64,000 nt of DNA, from the NCBI GenBank assembly GCA_033765145.1, contig JANRIH010000044.1, positions 62,001-126,000 on the forward strand, in the 5' to 3' direction. This DNA is from JAGVSR01 sp033765145 (lineage in GTDB: Bacteria; Pseudomonadota; Alphaproteobacteria; Rhizobiales; Hyphomicrobiaceae). The position numbers were made by a program, and so were the translations under genes. The notes beneath the pieces were generated by a model. That model worked only from the letters and a program-made list of their open reading frames with translations. It ran no database searches and was not told the origin of the DNA. Of the stretch, positions 27,031 through 36,873 are shown piece by piece; the first letter of the stretch is position 1; every line of letters starts with the position of its first letter.

Positions 27031-27827
27031 CGATCGGGGTTCCGCTCGACCGGCGCGCATTCCTGGCTCGCCCGATCGCGCATCGGGGCCTGCATGACGC
27101 CGCGGCTGGTGTCGTCGAAAACACCGCGCCTGCTTTCGAAGCCGCGGTGCGCGCGAGCTTCGGTATCGAATGTGATCTGAGGCCCGCGGCGGGTGCGACG
27201 CCGGTCGTCTTTCACGACCAAACTCTCGAACGGTTGACGGGAGATCCGCGTCTCGTCGCCGAAGTGTCATCCACTTCCCTTGCGCGCCTCCGGCACACCG
27301 GAACGGATGCCGGCGTCATGACATTCCGAGAGTTGCTCGATATCGTCGGCGGACGCCAGCCGATCTTCGCCGAGATCAAGAGCGAATGGGCGGCGCCCGA
27401 TCCCGCGTTCTTGACCGAGATCGCACGTGCGGCGATCGACTATCGCGGGCCGCTCGCGCTCATGTCGTTCGATCCCGATGTGATGACGGTGATGCGTGAA
27501 CTGGCCACGGAAATTCCACGGGGTATCGTGTCGGGCAGCTATCGCGCGGCGGCGGGCGATGCGTGGTGGGAGGCGATCATCGGCCGAGAGAGGGCCGAGC
27601 GACTGGCGCTGCTACTCGAAAGCGCAGGTGCTGCACCATCCTTCTACGCCTACGAGATCGGTGCGCTGCCGACGTCCGTCACGCGCTATGTGCGCGCTGT
27701 CGACCGCCTGCCTCTGCTGGCTTGGACTGTTCGCAAACCTGCGGACTGGGACGTCGTCGCCGCCCACGCGGATCAGGCGATCTTCGAGGGGCCGGTGCCC
27801 GATCAGCTGCGCTTGGCCCGCTCATAG
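27027..27827 (+). CDS. Glycerophosphodiester phosphodiesterase family protein
   Basis: A 266-residue GDPD TIM-barrel. It has the catalytic ARPIAHRGLHD (His-Arg), the metal-binding Glu-x-Asp in GIECDLRPAA and the second catalytic His in PVVFHDQTLERLTG. It would cleave glycerophosphodiesters to glycerol 3-phosphate and an alcohol. There is no signal peptide, so it is cytoplasmic. It starts at GTG inside the RidA stop and overlaps the convergent M48 protease gene by 25 bp at the 3' end. Confidence 0.9.
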   Translation: MTIGVPLDRRAFLARPIAHRGLHDAAAGVVENTAPAFEAAVRASFGIECDLRPAAGATPVVFHDQTLERLTGDPRLVAEVSSTSLARLRHTGTDAGVMTFRELLDIVGGRQPIFAEIKSEWAAPDPAFLTEIARAAIDYRGPLALMSFDPDVMTVMRELATEIPRGIVSGSYRAAAGDAWWEAIIGRERAERLALLLESAGAAPSFYAYEIGALPTSVTRYVRAVDRLPLLAWTVRKPADWDVVAAHADQAIFEGPVPDQLRLARS

Positions 27828-28675
27828 AGCGGCATCACATCCTTCAAATTGTCCTCGATCGTCTTGATGCGCGTCGAACCAGAGGGGTGGGTCGAGAGCC
27901 ACTGCGGCGGTGCGCCCTTCGCGGCCTTCGACATCTTCTGCCAGAGCGTGATCCCGGCGCGCGGGTCGTATCCGGCGCGGGCCGCCAATTCCATGCCGAT
28001 GAGATCGGCTTCCGTCTCGTCGTTGCGGGAATACTTGAGGGCGGCGAGGCTCGCACCCGCAACGCCGATCAGCTCACCAGCATCTCCCAGAAGCAGGCGG
28101 CCGACGATGCGGCTACCGACGTCGGTCAGCGTCGTTTTCGCGCTCCGTTCACGGGCGTGCTCCCAGAGCGCGTGACCCATTTCGTGGCCGACGATCATCG
28201 CGATTTCATCGTCAGTGAGTTGCAGCCGATCGACCAAGCCCGAATAGACGCCGATCTTCCCTCCGGGCATGCAGAACGCGTTGATCGTCGGGCTGTCGAA
28301 GACATTGATCTCCCATTCCCAATCCTTCGCCCGCTCGTTGAACTTCTGGGTGTGGGGCAGGATCGCCTCGGCGATCCGCCGCACACGGGTGACGAGTGGG
28401 TGGCCCGCATCCAAGAGCTTGCCGCGCTCGCGAATTTCGTCGCGCATGGCGGCATACTGCGCGGCCGCCGTTTTCTCGACGTCCTCGGCAGATACGAGAT
28501 TGCGGAACATGGATTTCGACGGGACTTTCACGCCGTCGCTCTCGGCTCTGGCATGGGGGCTTGCGACAAGTGTCACTGCCGTCACGACGGCGCTGACGGC
28601 GAGTATGCCAGTTAAGAACTGGCGGATGGCTCGCCCGCAGATTGTCTCGGCATGTCGTTTCCCTCGGGTCGGCAT
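27803..28675 (-). CDS. M48-family zinc metalloprotease, exported
   Basis: About 290 residues with an N-terminal signal peptide (FLTGILAVSAVVTAVTLVA...ARA). The catalytic zinc motif is HEMGHALWEHARERS, with the third zinc ligand Glu in NDETEADLIGM, typical of M48 (HtpX/BepA-like) peptidases. It is probably a periplasmic quality-control protease similar to LoiP/YcaL. ATG 28675 has GGGAGA about 6 nt upstream; a longer frame to 28720 is possible. Its end overlaps the GDPD gene. Confidence 0.88.
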   Translation of the reverse strand: MPTRGKRHAETICGRAIRQFLTGILAVSAVVTAVTLVASPHARAESDGVKVPSKSMFRNLVSAEDVEKTAAAQYAAMRDEIRERGKLLDAGHPLVTRVRRIAEAILPHTQKFNERAKDWEWEINVFDSPTINAFCMPGGKIGVYSGLVDRLQLTDDEIAMIVGHEMGHALWEHARERSAKTTLTDVGSRIVGRLLLGDAGELIGVAGASLAALKYSRNDETEADLIGMELAARAGYDPRAGITLWQKMSKAAKGAPPQWLSTHPSGSTRIKTIEDNLKDVMPLYERAKRS

Positions 28676-28769
28676 GTCGGTTCTCCCGTGGCGGAGCGTT
28701 GGCGTCTCTCGAGCGTTCATCTAAGTGGTTTCAATCGGGCTGCAAGTGCGGAAAGTGTTGGGCATTGTG

Positions 28770-29954
28770 ATGGACGATGGTGGCGAGCGGATCGTCAAGC
28801 GGATCGGTTCCATCAGGGAGGTTCCGGCCGAAGCCTGGAATCGCCTGGCCGTTTCTGACCCCGCGACGGCCAATCCATTCGTCAGCCATGCGTTCCTGAA
28901 AGCGCTCGAAGACGCGGGAACGACCGGTGAGCGGGCCGGTTGGCTGCCCCAGCACATCGTCATTTCGGATGCGGCCGGGACGGTCGAAGCAGTGATGCCG
29001 CTCTATGTGAAATCCCACAGCCAGGGCGAATATGTCTTTGATCACGGATGGGCGGACGCCTTTCACCGGGCGGGAGGACGGTATTATCCGAAGTTGCAGA
29101 CCGCTGTGCCTTTCACGCCGGTCCCCGGCCCGAGACTTCTGGTCGGCCAGTCCGAGGATCGGGAGCAGCGCGAACGGCTGCTTGTCGGCGCGGCGCTTGC
29201 GACCGCGGAAGAGTTCGACGCGTCCTCATTCCACATCACGTTCCCGACGGAGGCCGAATGGCACCATCTCGGCGAGATGGGCCTGCTTCGGCGGACCGGG
29301 CAGCAATTCCACTGGATCAACGCCGGCTACGAGACCTTTGACGATTTTCTCGGATCGCTCGCCTCGCGAAAACGGAAGATGGTCAGGAAGGAGCGCGAGG
29401 ACGTTCGTGCAAGCGGGTTTTCCATCGTCGCGATCCAGGGCGCAGAAATCAGCGAAGCTCACTGGGACGCCATGTACGACTTCTACGTCGATACCGGCAG
29501 CCGGAAGTGGGGTCGCCCGTATCTCAACCGGCGGTTCTTTTCGCTTCTGGGCGAAGCGATGGCGGACCGCTGTCTTCTCGTCATGGCGTTCGATGGCAAG
29601 CGTCCCGTCGCGGGGGCGCTGCACCTCATCGGCGGAGACTGTCTCTATGGTCGGTACTGGGGCGCTCTCGGGTATGTTCCCTGCCTCCATTTCGAGCTCT
29701 GCTACTACCGCGCAATCGACTATGCGATTCGACACCGGCTCGCGCGGGTGGAAGCCGGCGCGCAGGGCGAGCACAAGCTGGCGAGGGGATACGTTCCGGT
29801 CACGACCTACTCGCTCCACTGGTTCCGCGACCCGCGCCTTGCGGCAGGTGTTGCGCGTTACCTCGAGGAGGAACGCAGGGCCGTGGCTGCGGCGAACGCC
29901 GAACTCGCGGCTTTTGCGCCTTACAAGAAGCTCGCCGACGCGGAACAGGATTGA
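28770..29954 (+). CDS. FemAB/GNAT-like acyltransferase (COG3146, DUF482)
   Basis: About 394 residues. The sequence matches the family once called 'peptidoglycan biosynthesis protein' (DUF482), a double-GNAT fold related to FemAB and leucyl/phenylalanyl transferases. Recognisable blocks are NPFVSHAFLKALEDAG, KSHSQGEYVFDHGWADAF and FELCYYRAIDYAIRH...EAGAQGEHKLARGY. The actual substrate is unknown. GTG 28725 would add 15 residues. It is followed by the HIT gene on the same strand after 89 bp. Confidence 0.83.
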   Translation: MDDGGERIVKRIGSIREVPAEAWNRLAVSDPATANPFVSHAFLKALEDAGTTGERAGWLPQHIVISDAAGTVEAVMPLYVKSHSQGEYVFDHGWADAFHRAGGRYYPKLQTAVPFTPVPGPRLLVGQSEDREQRERLLVGAALATAEEFDASSFHITFPTEAEWHHLGEMGLLRRTGQQFHWINAGYETFDDFLGSLASRKRKMVRKEREDVRASGFSIVAIQGAEISEAHWDAMYDFYVDTGSRKWGRPYLNRRFFSLLGEAMADRCLLVMAFDGKRPVAGALHLIGGDCLYGRYWGALGYVPCLHFELCYYRAIDYAIRHRLARVEAGAQGEHKLARGYVPVTTYSLHWFRDPRLAAGVARYLEEERRAVAAANAELAAFAPYKKLADAEQD

Positions 29955-30043
29955 GAAGCAGCCGTCCCGCCTCGGAGCCTCGGCTTGACGGCGCCGCCGG
30001 GCCGTCTTACGCCCGGTCCCGGAGCGATCGAAAAGGGACGGCC

Positions 30044-30466
30044 ATGTACGACAGCGGAAACGTGTTCGCGAAAATTCTGCGCGGCGATCTCCCGTCCTAT
30101 CGCATCTATGAAGACGGGGATCTCGTCGCGATCATGGATGTCATGCCGCAGGCGCCCGGCCATACGCTCATCATCCCGCGCGCGGCCTCACGCAATCTCC
30201 TGGATGCCGATCCGGCGGTTCTCGCAAAGCTACTGCCGGTTGCGCAGAAGATCGGCAAGGCCGTCAAGGTAGCGTTCGCGGCGGACGGCGTCACGGTCAT
30301 GCAATTCAACGAGACTGCCGCCGGGCAGACCGTTTTCCACCTGCACCTGCATGTCATCCCGCGGCACGACGGCGTTGGCCTCAAGCCGCACACGGGCAAA
30401 ATGGAAGACGGCGCGATTCTCGCGGCCCATGCCGAGAAAATCCGCGCCGTCCTTGCAACCATTTGA
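30044..30466 (+). CDS. HIT-family protein (histidine triad hydrolase)
   Basis: A 140-residue HIT protein with the histidine triad HLHLHVIPR about residue 97, plus AIMDVMPQAPGHTLIIPR. It probably hydrolyses nucleoside phosphoramidates or dinucleotide polyphosphates in the cytoplasm. The start at 30044 (MYDSGNVFAKIL) is supported by an AAAGGGA ribosome site and by the family's usual N-terminus. The longer upstream frame overlaps the previous gene and is rejected. Confidence 0.92.
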   Translation: MYDSGNVFAKILRGDLPSYRIYEDGDLVAIMDVMPQAPGHTLIIPRAASRNLLDADPAVLAKLLPVAQKIGKAVKVAFAADGVTVMQFNETAAGQTVFHLHLHVIPRHDGVGLKPHTGKMEDGAILAAHAEKIRAVLATI

Positions 30467-30484
30467 GTTGTTTGACGCGGCGCC

Positions 30485-32311
30485 TCACGGCGTCTCATAC
30501 ATGTTCCGGTAAACCGCCGCCTGCTCGGCCGACATGCGGGGCAATAGGATGCGCATGGTCTCGTTGCCGACGAGCTTGCCATTGCGCTTGAACGTCCAAT
30601 CCGAGATCTCGGCCGACGTGAACGTGTAGGGCTGGCCGAGGCGGACGGTCTTGACGCTCTGGGGCTCGTTCGAGATGAGGCCCGTGATCTTGTCGCCTTC
30701 ACGACGGATTTCGGTCAGCCAGAAGTGCTCCGTCGCGCCGTTGCCCGAGATGGCGACCTTCAGCGCGAAATCGCTCTCGCCCGGGCCGGGGTTTTCCTGG
30801 GTGCGCCAGAACGTGTCGAGGCTCGCGCGCGCCTTTTCAATGGCGGCGTTCATGTCCTTGTCTTCACTCAAGACCGAGATGACCTTGTCCTTTGTCTCGG
30901 AGGTCTCCGGCTTCGCCTTCGTCTCGGGGACGGTTTCGGCGGCCTTGGGATCGAGGGCGGCGATCTCAATCGCGGGCGTTTCGTCGATCTTCTTCTGTGT
31001 TTCGGTTGCGGCCGGCGTGGCGAGCGTTTCGGGTGTCTTGGGCGATGTCGCTGCCATGGCGTCGGCGATGCGATCGGCGGGCGTGGCCGTCGACGGTGCC
31101 TCGCCTTTCGCTGTGATCTCGGTTGCCGCTTCCGACTTGGCCGCAGGTGTGTCGGCGGTCGTCGTCGCGGGCTCGGCGGGCGACTTCGCCTCGGTCGAGG
31201 CGGCGGGTTTTTCGGTCGTCGACGAAGCAGCTTCTGCTGATTCCATATTGTCGGCGGGAGCGGTCGTGGTGGCCGGCGACGGGGTTTCGGCCGTCGTCGC
31301 GGGCTTTGCGGTTTCCGGCTTCGTCGTTTTAGCTGCGACGTCGGGTGTCGGATCCGACTTCGGTTCCGGTGTGCTGTTCGCGGCTTTGTCCGCAATCGGG
31401 GCCTTGGGTTCGGATTTCGCCGCGACCGGCGCTTTCTCGGTGGGCTTGACGTCAGTGGACTTTGATGGCGCGGTCGGCGCCGGAGCGGTTTCGCCGCGGG
31501 CCGCGTTGATGCGCTTCATCCAGTCGCCGGAGCCCGATCCGGCCGCGATGCCAGCGCCGATCTTCTGGCCGGGTTCGCTGCCGGCCGGGATTTCCGCAAC
31601 CGTCGTCATCCATTCGCCGATCGTGGCGTTGGCCATGCCAACGCCGGGGCGCACCGGCCCTTGGTAGAACGCCGGCCCTGTGCCGCAGCCGCCGACGCAC
31701 GAGATGTGGTCGTTACCGGCCGGCTGCGCTGCCGGTGCTTCGGGCGCCTTGGGTGCGGGGCGCGGAACCATGGCGACGATTTCTGCGCCGGCGCCTCCAC
31801 GGCAGCCCGCTTCGCAGACGACGACGAACTCATTGGGATAGGCCGACGCGAGCGGGTGCTGGCCGACGTCGGTCGTGGCGGCGTCCTCTTTCAGGAGTTC
31901 CTCGGCGCGGCGGTCGTAGTAGTCGGCATTGCGCTTGTCGAGGAGCATGCCCGGGATCTCGCCCTTGGCATTCGCGCCGGCTGCGGCGGTATCTGGCGTC
32001 AAATCCGGGGACGCAGCGGCTTCCGTCGCCGGCGCCTCGCTCGGAGACGTCGCGGCGTTGTCCGATGCTGGCTCACTCGTACTGGCGGCTTCCGGCGCAG
32101 TATCGGCGGCGGTCTCGCCCTGTCCTTCCGAAGCCTGGTCCGGCACGTCCTCGGAGATCGGCTCCTCGCTCACGCGTTCCTCGGCCGGGCCTTCGTCGGA
32201 CTGGGCCCATGCCGGAAGCGCGATTGCCAGGCTCGCTGCAAGCGTTCCCGTTGCGATGAGCGTGGCAAGGTCGGTGGCGCCGGTGCGGCGCGAAGCGGGC
32301 GGCTTCAGCAT
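30485..32311 (-). CDS. Large exported disordered protein with C-terminal DUF2314 domain
   Basis: About 608 residues. An N-terminal signal peptide (LATLIATGTLAASLAIALPAWAQ) is followed by a long low-complexity region rich in Ala, Glu, Pro and Thr. A small middle part has two Cys pairs (CEAGC, CVGGC) and GIAAGSGSGDWMKRIN. The last ~110 residues form a DUF2314 domain (FWRTQENPGPGESDFALKV ... EHFWLTEIRREG...ISDW). I chose ATG 32311; a frame to 32356 exists. No function is known. It converges on the HIT gene. Confidence 0.75.
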   Translation of the reverse strand: MLKPPASRRTGATDLATLIATGTLAASLAIALPAWAQSDEGPAEERVSEEPISEDVPDQASEGQGETAADTAPEAASTSEPASDNAATSPSEAPATEAAASPDLTPDTAAAGANAKGEIPGMLLDKRNADYYDRRAEELLKEDAATTDVGQHPLASAYPNEFVVVCEAGCRGGAGAEIVAMVPRPAPKAPEAPAAQPAGNDHISCVGGCGTGPAFYQGPVRPGVGMANATIGEWMTTVAEIPAGSEPGQKIGAGIAAGSGSGDWMKRINAARGETAPAPTAPSKSTDVKPTEKAPVAAKSEPKAPIADKAANSTPEPKSDPTPDVAAKTTKPETAKPATTAETPSPATTTAPADNMESAEAASSTTEKPAASTEAKSPAEPATTTADTPAAKSEAATEITAKGEAPSTATPADRIADAMAATSPKTPETLATPAATETQKKIDETPAIEIAALDPKAAETVPETKAKPETSETKDKVISVLSEDKDMNAAIEKARASLDTFWRTQENPGPGESDFALKVAISGNGATEHFWLTEIRREGDKITGLISNEPQSVKTVRLGQPYTFTSAEISDWTFKRNGKLVGNETMRILLPRMSAEQAAVYRNMYETP

Positions 32312-32459
32312 GGATGGTCTGCCTCGATGGAAGGTCGTCGGACGCGTGCCGGTCACTCTGGCAGAGCCGCGTAAACGAAATCCTTACGTGTTCGCCAAGT
32401 TGGGTCAGGCGGCGGGTCGCGCGTTACCGCTCGTTAGTGTTCGGCGCGCCGATCGGCCG

Positions 32460-32963
32460 TCAGCGTTCGTGACGGTAGACGGCCGTCTCGGCGCTGGCGG
32501 CGTTGATCACGGCGATATTGCGATAGTCCGTGCCTTCGGCCGTGCGCAGGGGCTGAGGGTTCATTCGCTGGAATGACCTGGCCGATTTCGCGCGTGCAGG
32601 GTCGTCGGCGTCAGGCGCGGTCCGGAGGCGGAGCGCGTCGCGGGACGGGCTGGGCTTCGGCTTTTCGAGCGCGGGCGGCACCGGCGCGGCATTCACGGCG
32701 GGGAGTTGGGGCTTTGCCTCGGTCGCCGCAGGGGCGGTGTTCGTGCCGGCAGGGACGGTCAGTCCATAATATCCCGCGATGCAGGCGTTCGTGCGCTTCA
32801 TTTCCTCGAGCTTGCCGAAGGGGACGTAGACGATCGTCTTGTCGGGGCAGAGGTAGCCTTCGGCCGCGTGCGCCGTTTCGATTGCGGTCGCCGCGAGAAG
32901 GCCCAGACAGAAGAAGACCGCTTTCCAGCGCCAGTTCATCGCCGCCATCCCGATTCCGTTCAT
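32460..32963 (-). CDS. Small exported protein, unknown function
   Basis: A 167-residue protein with a signal peptide (WKAVFFCLGLLAATAIETAHA). The mature N-terminus has two Cys (YLCPDKTIVYVPFGKLEEMKR and NACIAGYYGL), perhaps a disulfide. The rest is Pro/Ala-rich and basic. It is not a family I recognise. Starts at 32963 or 32939 are both possible. It lies between the DUF2314 protein and the DUF900 hydrolase genes on the same strand; these could form a group of envelope proteins. Confidence 0.6.
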   Translation of the reverse strand: MNGIGMAAMNWRWKAVFFCLGLLAATAIETAHAAEGYLCPDKTIVYVPFGKLEEMKRTNACIAGYYGLTVPAGTNTAPAATEAKPQLPAVNAAPVPPALEKPKPSPSRDALRLRTAPDADDPARAKSARSFQRMNPQPLRTAEGTDYRNIAVINAASAETAVYRHER

Positions 32964-33020
32964 CGCTGGGCGGCACGATATGGGTCAGGCGTTAACGTTT
33001 CGTTTGGTTTGTGCCAGACG

Positions 33021-34505
33021 CTAGCGCTGGCCGGGATAGCGCCAGAACGGCCCCTTTTCGGTATCGACCTTTTCGAGCACCGGCACGCGCTTCTCGGGTG
33101 GGCGCTCTCCGGTCTGGATCAGGAGCTGGATGTCGTTCAGGAGCGTGTTGTTCTCGGCATAGCCCGAGTGATTGATCCCGAGGCTGTCGGTCGAGACGGC
33201 GGTGACGTCGATCGTGTCGATGCCCGGCAGCACGAGGGGCTGGCCGTCAGGGGCGTCGCCTGCCCGGGGGATGCCGCCATGGAAGCGGCGCGAGACGTCG
33301 AGGGCGTAGTCGTTGCGGGCGGCGTAGAGCGTCACGCCTTTCGCCAAGCCCTGGATGTCGCGCGCGATGTTCTCGAAGTTGTCGCGATCGACGTCGGGGG
33401 CGGCGAGAATGATCTCGCTGATGACGACGCCCGTGGGTTGCGAAGCGCGGATATCCTTCAGAACCTGCAGCGTCGGCTGGTTCCCCATGCTGTGGGCAAT
33501 GACGCTGACGGTCTTGGCGCCGCTCTCCTTGACGACGAGATCGAGAAAGTCGCGCAAGTAGGGCTCGGCCTGTCCCGCGCTTTCGCGATCGTAGGTGTAG
33601 CTCGCGACGCCGCCGCCCGAGGGCCAGCTGTAGAGGAACGGCGCGCCGTCGAACTTCAGGTCGTAGGCGATCTGCGCCGTGCGGTAGACGGCGTTGTCGA
33701 ACGTCGTGTTGAAGCCGTGGACGAAGACGATCGCGTGATCCTTGAAGCGTTCGGACTTCGCAAGCCTCTCGCGCACGCGGGCAATCAGTTCCTCGCGCGT
33801 CAGCGTTTTCAGTTCCTTCATCGTAAAGTGTTCGGCCGGATCCTCGGCCTCCTGATACACGACGCCGATCAAGGGCACGCTCAAGGTCCACGGACGCTCG
33901 ACTTGCGGCACCTCATGGTTCTTGGGGACGGTCACGAGTGCCTCCCCGAGCGCGAGCCGGCGTCCGCGCTGGGCGCTGAAATCGACGCGTTTCGCAATTG
34001 GCGCTTCGGCGCGATCGGTGCCGAAATAGACGGGCACGACGGCGTATTTCGTTTCGTCAGGGGGCGGCGGCGCCGCACCGCCAGCGGGTGGACCACTATC
34101 CATCGGCGGCGCGGACGCGTTCTTGTCAGGGGACGTTGATCCCGGTGCCTGTGGAAGGCTCGGCGCGGCCGCGCCGTCACCCGGCTTTTCTTCCTTCTCT
34201 CGGTCCGTCGGTGTGGCGTCCGGCACTGGAGGCGGGGCTTCGGCGGTCGGCGGCACGGGTTTCGGTGCTGGTGGGGGCGGTGGTGAACTGCTGATCGGGG
34301 GAGGCTCTGACGCCGTGCGATCACTTTCGAATGTCGTCCAAAGGCCGAGGGCCAGCGGGACGATGGCGAGGATCGTCAAGCAAAGGCGGGCGAGGAGACG
34401 GGGGCCTTTCGGCATGGCGCCGGTCGCGACCCAGGCGAATGCAAAAAGTATGACGACGCCAGCGAGCAACAGGGCGGCCGTCATGGGTTCGGTCGTATCC
34501 AGCAT
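33021..34505 (-). CDS. Membrane-anchored alpha/beta hydrolase (DUF900)
   Basis: A 494-residue protein. Two N-terminal hydrophobic segments (about residues 8-28 and 37-53) anchor it. A Pro-rich linker (about residues 65-165) leads to a DUF900 hydrolase domain with VFVHGFNTTF (oxyanion region) and the nucleophile elbow IAHSMGNQ (GxSxG-like, AHSMG). The hydrolase part probably sits in the periplasm. Substrate unknown. A shorter start at 34484 is possible. Confidence 0.82.
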   Translation of the reverse strand: MLDTTEPMTAALLLAGVVILFAFAWVATGAMPKGPRLLARLCLTILAIVPLALGLWTTFESDRTASEPPPISSSPPPPPAPKPVPPTAEAPPPVPDATPTDREKEEKPGDGAAAPSLPQAPGSTSPDKNASAPPMDSGPPAGGAAPPPPDETKYAVVPVYFGTDRAEAPIAKRVDFSAQRGRRLALGEALVTVPKNHEVPQVERPWTLSVPLIGVVYQEAEDPAEHFTMKELKTLTREELIARVRERLAKSERFKDHAIVFVHGFNTTFDNAVYRTAQIAYDLKFDGAPFLYSWPSGGGVASYTYDRESAGQAEPYLRDFLDLVVKESGAKTVSVIAHSMGNQPTLQVLKDIRASQPTGVVISEIILAAPDVDRDNFENIARDIQGLAKGVTLYAARNDYALDVSRRFHGGIPRAGDAPDGQPLVLPGIDTIDVTAVSTDSLGINHSGYAENNTLLNDIQLLIQTGERPPEKRVPVLEKVDTEKGPFWRYPGQR

Positions 34506-34768
34506 CTCGGCCCCCCGTCGGCCACCTGCGATCGCTTTGGCGCTGGTCCTGGCGATGGTCCTGGAGCCGCGCGTTCCACTCTAACATCCCCCCGAACCAA
34601 GCATGGCATCTTGATCGGATCGCGGCGCCGGCTTTTCGTTGTGGAGGGGCCGTTCCGCGACAGAATTGCCGCGCCGGTCAACGTTCTCCTTGTCGGAGCG
34701 GAAAATCCTGCCCATGGTCCGGCCCCGATCGCGCCCTTATCCCGACCTCGCCCTGGAACTCATCGCCC

Positions 34769-35758
34769 GTGACCCGCCACTCCCTGACGCCGCGCGAGTA
34801 TGCCGACGCCATTCTGGCGGGCGATCGAGCGCGGCTCGCCAAAGCCATTACACTCGTCGAGAGCACGAAGCCCGCGCACAACGCCGAGGCGCAGGAGCTT
34901 CTGCAACTTCTGCTGCCTGGGGCGGGGAAGAGCTTCAGGCTCGGGATCACCGGCGTGCCAGGTGTGGGCAAATCGACGACGATCGATCAATTGGGCGCCA
35001 ATCTCGTGGAGGCCGGGCACAAGGTGGCCGTCCTCGCCGTCGACCCGACCTCGAAGCGGACGGGCGGGTCCATTCTCGGCGACAAGACGCGCATGAGCCA
35101 GCTCTCGCAGATGGCCAATGCCTTCATCCGCCCCTCTCCGACGTCGGGCACGCTCGGCGGGGTCACGCGCAAGACGCGCGAGACGATCGTGCTCCTGGAG
35201 GCTGCGGGGTTCGATGTCATTATCGTCGAGACGGTCGGCGTCGGGCAGTCCGAGGTCGCGGTCGCGGACATGGTCGATTTCTTCCTGGTGCTCCTGCTCG
35301 CGGGTGGCGGCGACGATCTGCAAGGCATCAAGAAGGGAATCATCGAACTTGCGGACATGATCGCGATCAACAAGGCGGACGGAGACAACGTCACACGCGC
35401 GGAACGCGCGGCGTCCGAATACCAGAACGCGATCCACATTTTCACGCCGAAGTCCGCCGTCTGGCTGCCGCCCGTGGTCACGATCTCGGGCCGCACGAAC
35501 ATCGGGCTCGACCGGCTCTGGGAACGGATCGAACAGCATCGCTCGATCATGCAGGCGAACGGCGCCTTCGACGCGCGCCGGAGCCGGCAGTCGGTCGAGT
35601 GGATGCGGGAGATGCTCGGGGACCGGCTTCTGGCGGCGCTCAACGCGAACGCGCGCGTCGCCGAACGGATGCCTGCGCTCGAACGGGATGTGCGCGAAGG
35701 CAAGCTCATGCCGACACGCGCCGTCGACGAGATCATCGGGATGATGGGATTGGGTTGA
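34769..35758 (+). CDS. meaB: MeaB/ArgK-type P-loop GTPase chaperone
   Basis: A 329-residue G3E GTPase that protects and reloads adenosylcobalamin-dependent methylmalonyl-CoA mutase. It has the P-loop GVPGVGKST (about residue 62), the switch segment VDPTSKRTGGSILGDKTRM, the VETVGVGQSE Walker B/switch II region and the base-recognition NKAD. The N-terminal helical extension and C-terminal dimerisation arm are present. The start appears to be GTG. No mutase gene is in the window, so the partner must lie elsewhere. Confidence 0.92.
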   Translation: MTRHSLTPREYADAILAGDRARLAKAITLVESTKPAHNAEAQELLQLLLPGAGKSFRLGITGVPGVGKSTTIDQLGANLVEAGHKVAVLAVDPTSKRTGGSILGDKTRMSQLSQMANAFIRPSPTSGTLGGVTRKTRETIVLLEAAGFDVIIVETVGVGQSEVAVADMVDFFLVLLLAGGGDDLQGIKKGIIELADMIAINKADGDNVTRAERAASEYQNAIHIFTPKSAVWLPPVVTISGRTNIGLDRLWERIEQHRSIMQANGAFDARRSRQSVEWMREMLGDRLLAALNANARVAERMPALERDVREGKLMPTRAVDEIIGMMGLG

Positions 35759-35863
35759 GGCGGTCGCCGCCAGGGTCCGTAGCGTTGCGTTTTGTGAATT
35801 GAGTGCTTGTCACATTCACTCGCCACGTGATGTGGGCCTGAAACGGAATTTTCCGAGGACTTC

Positions 35864-36730
35864 ATGTCGAGCCGTATGTATGGATTTCTACTCGTTCTAA
35901 TGTCGGCGGTCCTTTGGAGCACGGCCGGTCCACTCGTCAGGATGGCGAACCTCGACTCCTGGACGCTCATCGCTTGGCGCTCGATTTTCTCGTTCGGGAC
36001 GCTGCTCATCTTCGCGCTCCATCAGCATGGATCAAACCTGCCCCGCGCCGTCGCCGGACTGGGATCGCCTGGAGTGGTCACGATCACCATCTCCGTCATC
36101 TCGACAATCGCCTACGTGTTTGCGCTCAATCTGACGACGGTCGCCAATGTGATGATCGTCTATGCCGTACTGCCGTTCGTGGCGGCTCTGATCGGCTTTC
36201 TTTGGATCGGTGAACGCGTGACGCGGCGGCTCATCATTGCAGGGGCGGTCGCCTTCGTCGGCATCGCGATCATGGCGGGCGCCGCCGCGTCGTCGGAGGA
36301 CATTCTCGGCATCGTCGCCGCCTTCGTCATGACGGGCACGTTCGCCTGGCAGATCGTGCACACCAAGGTGCATCCCAATCTCGATTTGAACGTCGCTTTG
36401 GCGATCGCCGCGGGGGCCACGGGCCTCGTCGCTCTGCCATTCATGGCGCCCGGCATCCCAGAACCAACCGCGCTCCTTGCCTGCGCGCTCTACGGTGTTC
36501 TGACCACAGGCATCGCGTATGTGCTCGCCTTGGCCGGCGGGCGCTACATCACCGCGGGTGAATCCGGGTTCATCCAGATGCTGGATGTCGTCCTGGGACC
36601 CCTTCTCGTCTGGTGGTTCTTCGCCGAGCAGCCTGCCGTGAAAGTGCTGTTGGGTGGCCTCATCGTGCTCGCGGCCGTGGTCTCGTATCTCTGGCACGAG
36701 CAGCAACAGGATCGGGCTAGGGCGGGGTGA
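35864..36730 (+). CDS. EamA-family (DMT) transporter
   Basis: A 288-residue inner membrane protein with about 10 hydrophobic segments formed by two EamA repeats. Features include the N-terminal VLWSTAGPLVRMANLDSWTL, the mid-protein IGFLWIGERVTRR and the C-terminal VLGPLLVWWFFAEQPAVKVLLGG, all typical of drug/metabolite exporters. Substrate not predictable. It follows meaB by 105 bp. The 105-bp gap holds CCAGGGTCCGTA, a 12-nt match to the first hairpin arm near 21834, probably chance. Confidence 0.88.
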   Translation: MSSRMYGFLLVLMSAVLWSTAGPLVRMANLDSWTLIAWRSIFSFGTLLIFALHQHGSNLPRAVAGLGSPGVVTITISVISTIAYVFALNLTTVANVMIVYAVLPFVAALIGFLWIGERVTRRLIIAGAVAFVGIAIMAGAAASSEDILGIVAAFVMTGTFAWQIVHTKVHPNLDLNVALAIAAGATGLVALPFMAPGIPEPTALLACALYGVLTTGIAYVLALAGGRYITAGESGFIQMLDVVLGPLLVWWFFAEQPAVKVLLGGLIVLAAVVSYLWHEQQQDRARAG

Positions 36731-36873
36731 TCATCATCCGCGCCTTATTCCTTCAATCCGATGTCCGACGCCCTCGAGAACCATCGGTTACAGGATTGCG
36801 CGAGTGCGCAAGTCCGGTGTCTTCACGTCAGGCCGTTGGGGCTCCGTCCTTGCCCGCCTTCGATTGGAGAAGG

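Noticed and set aside
35770..35781. CCAGGGTCCGTA, identical to the left arm of the hairpin at 21834
   Set aside because: Only 12 nt match and the pairing arm is missing here; probably chance or a remnant.
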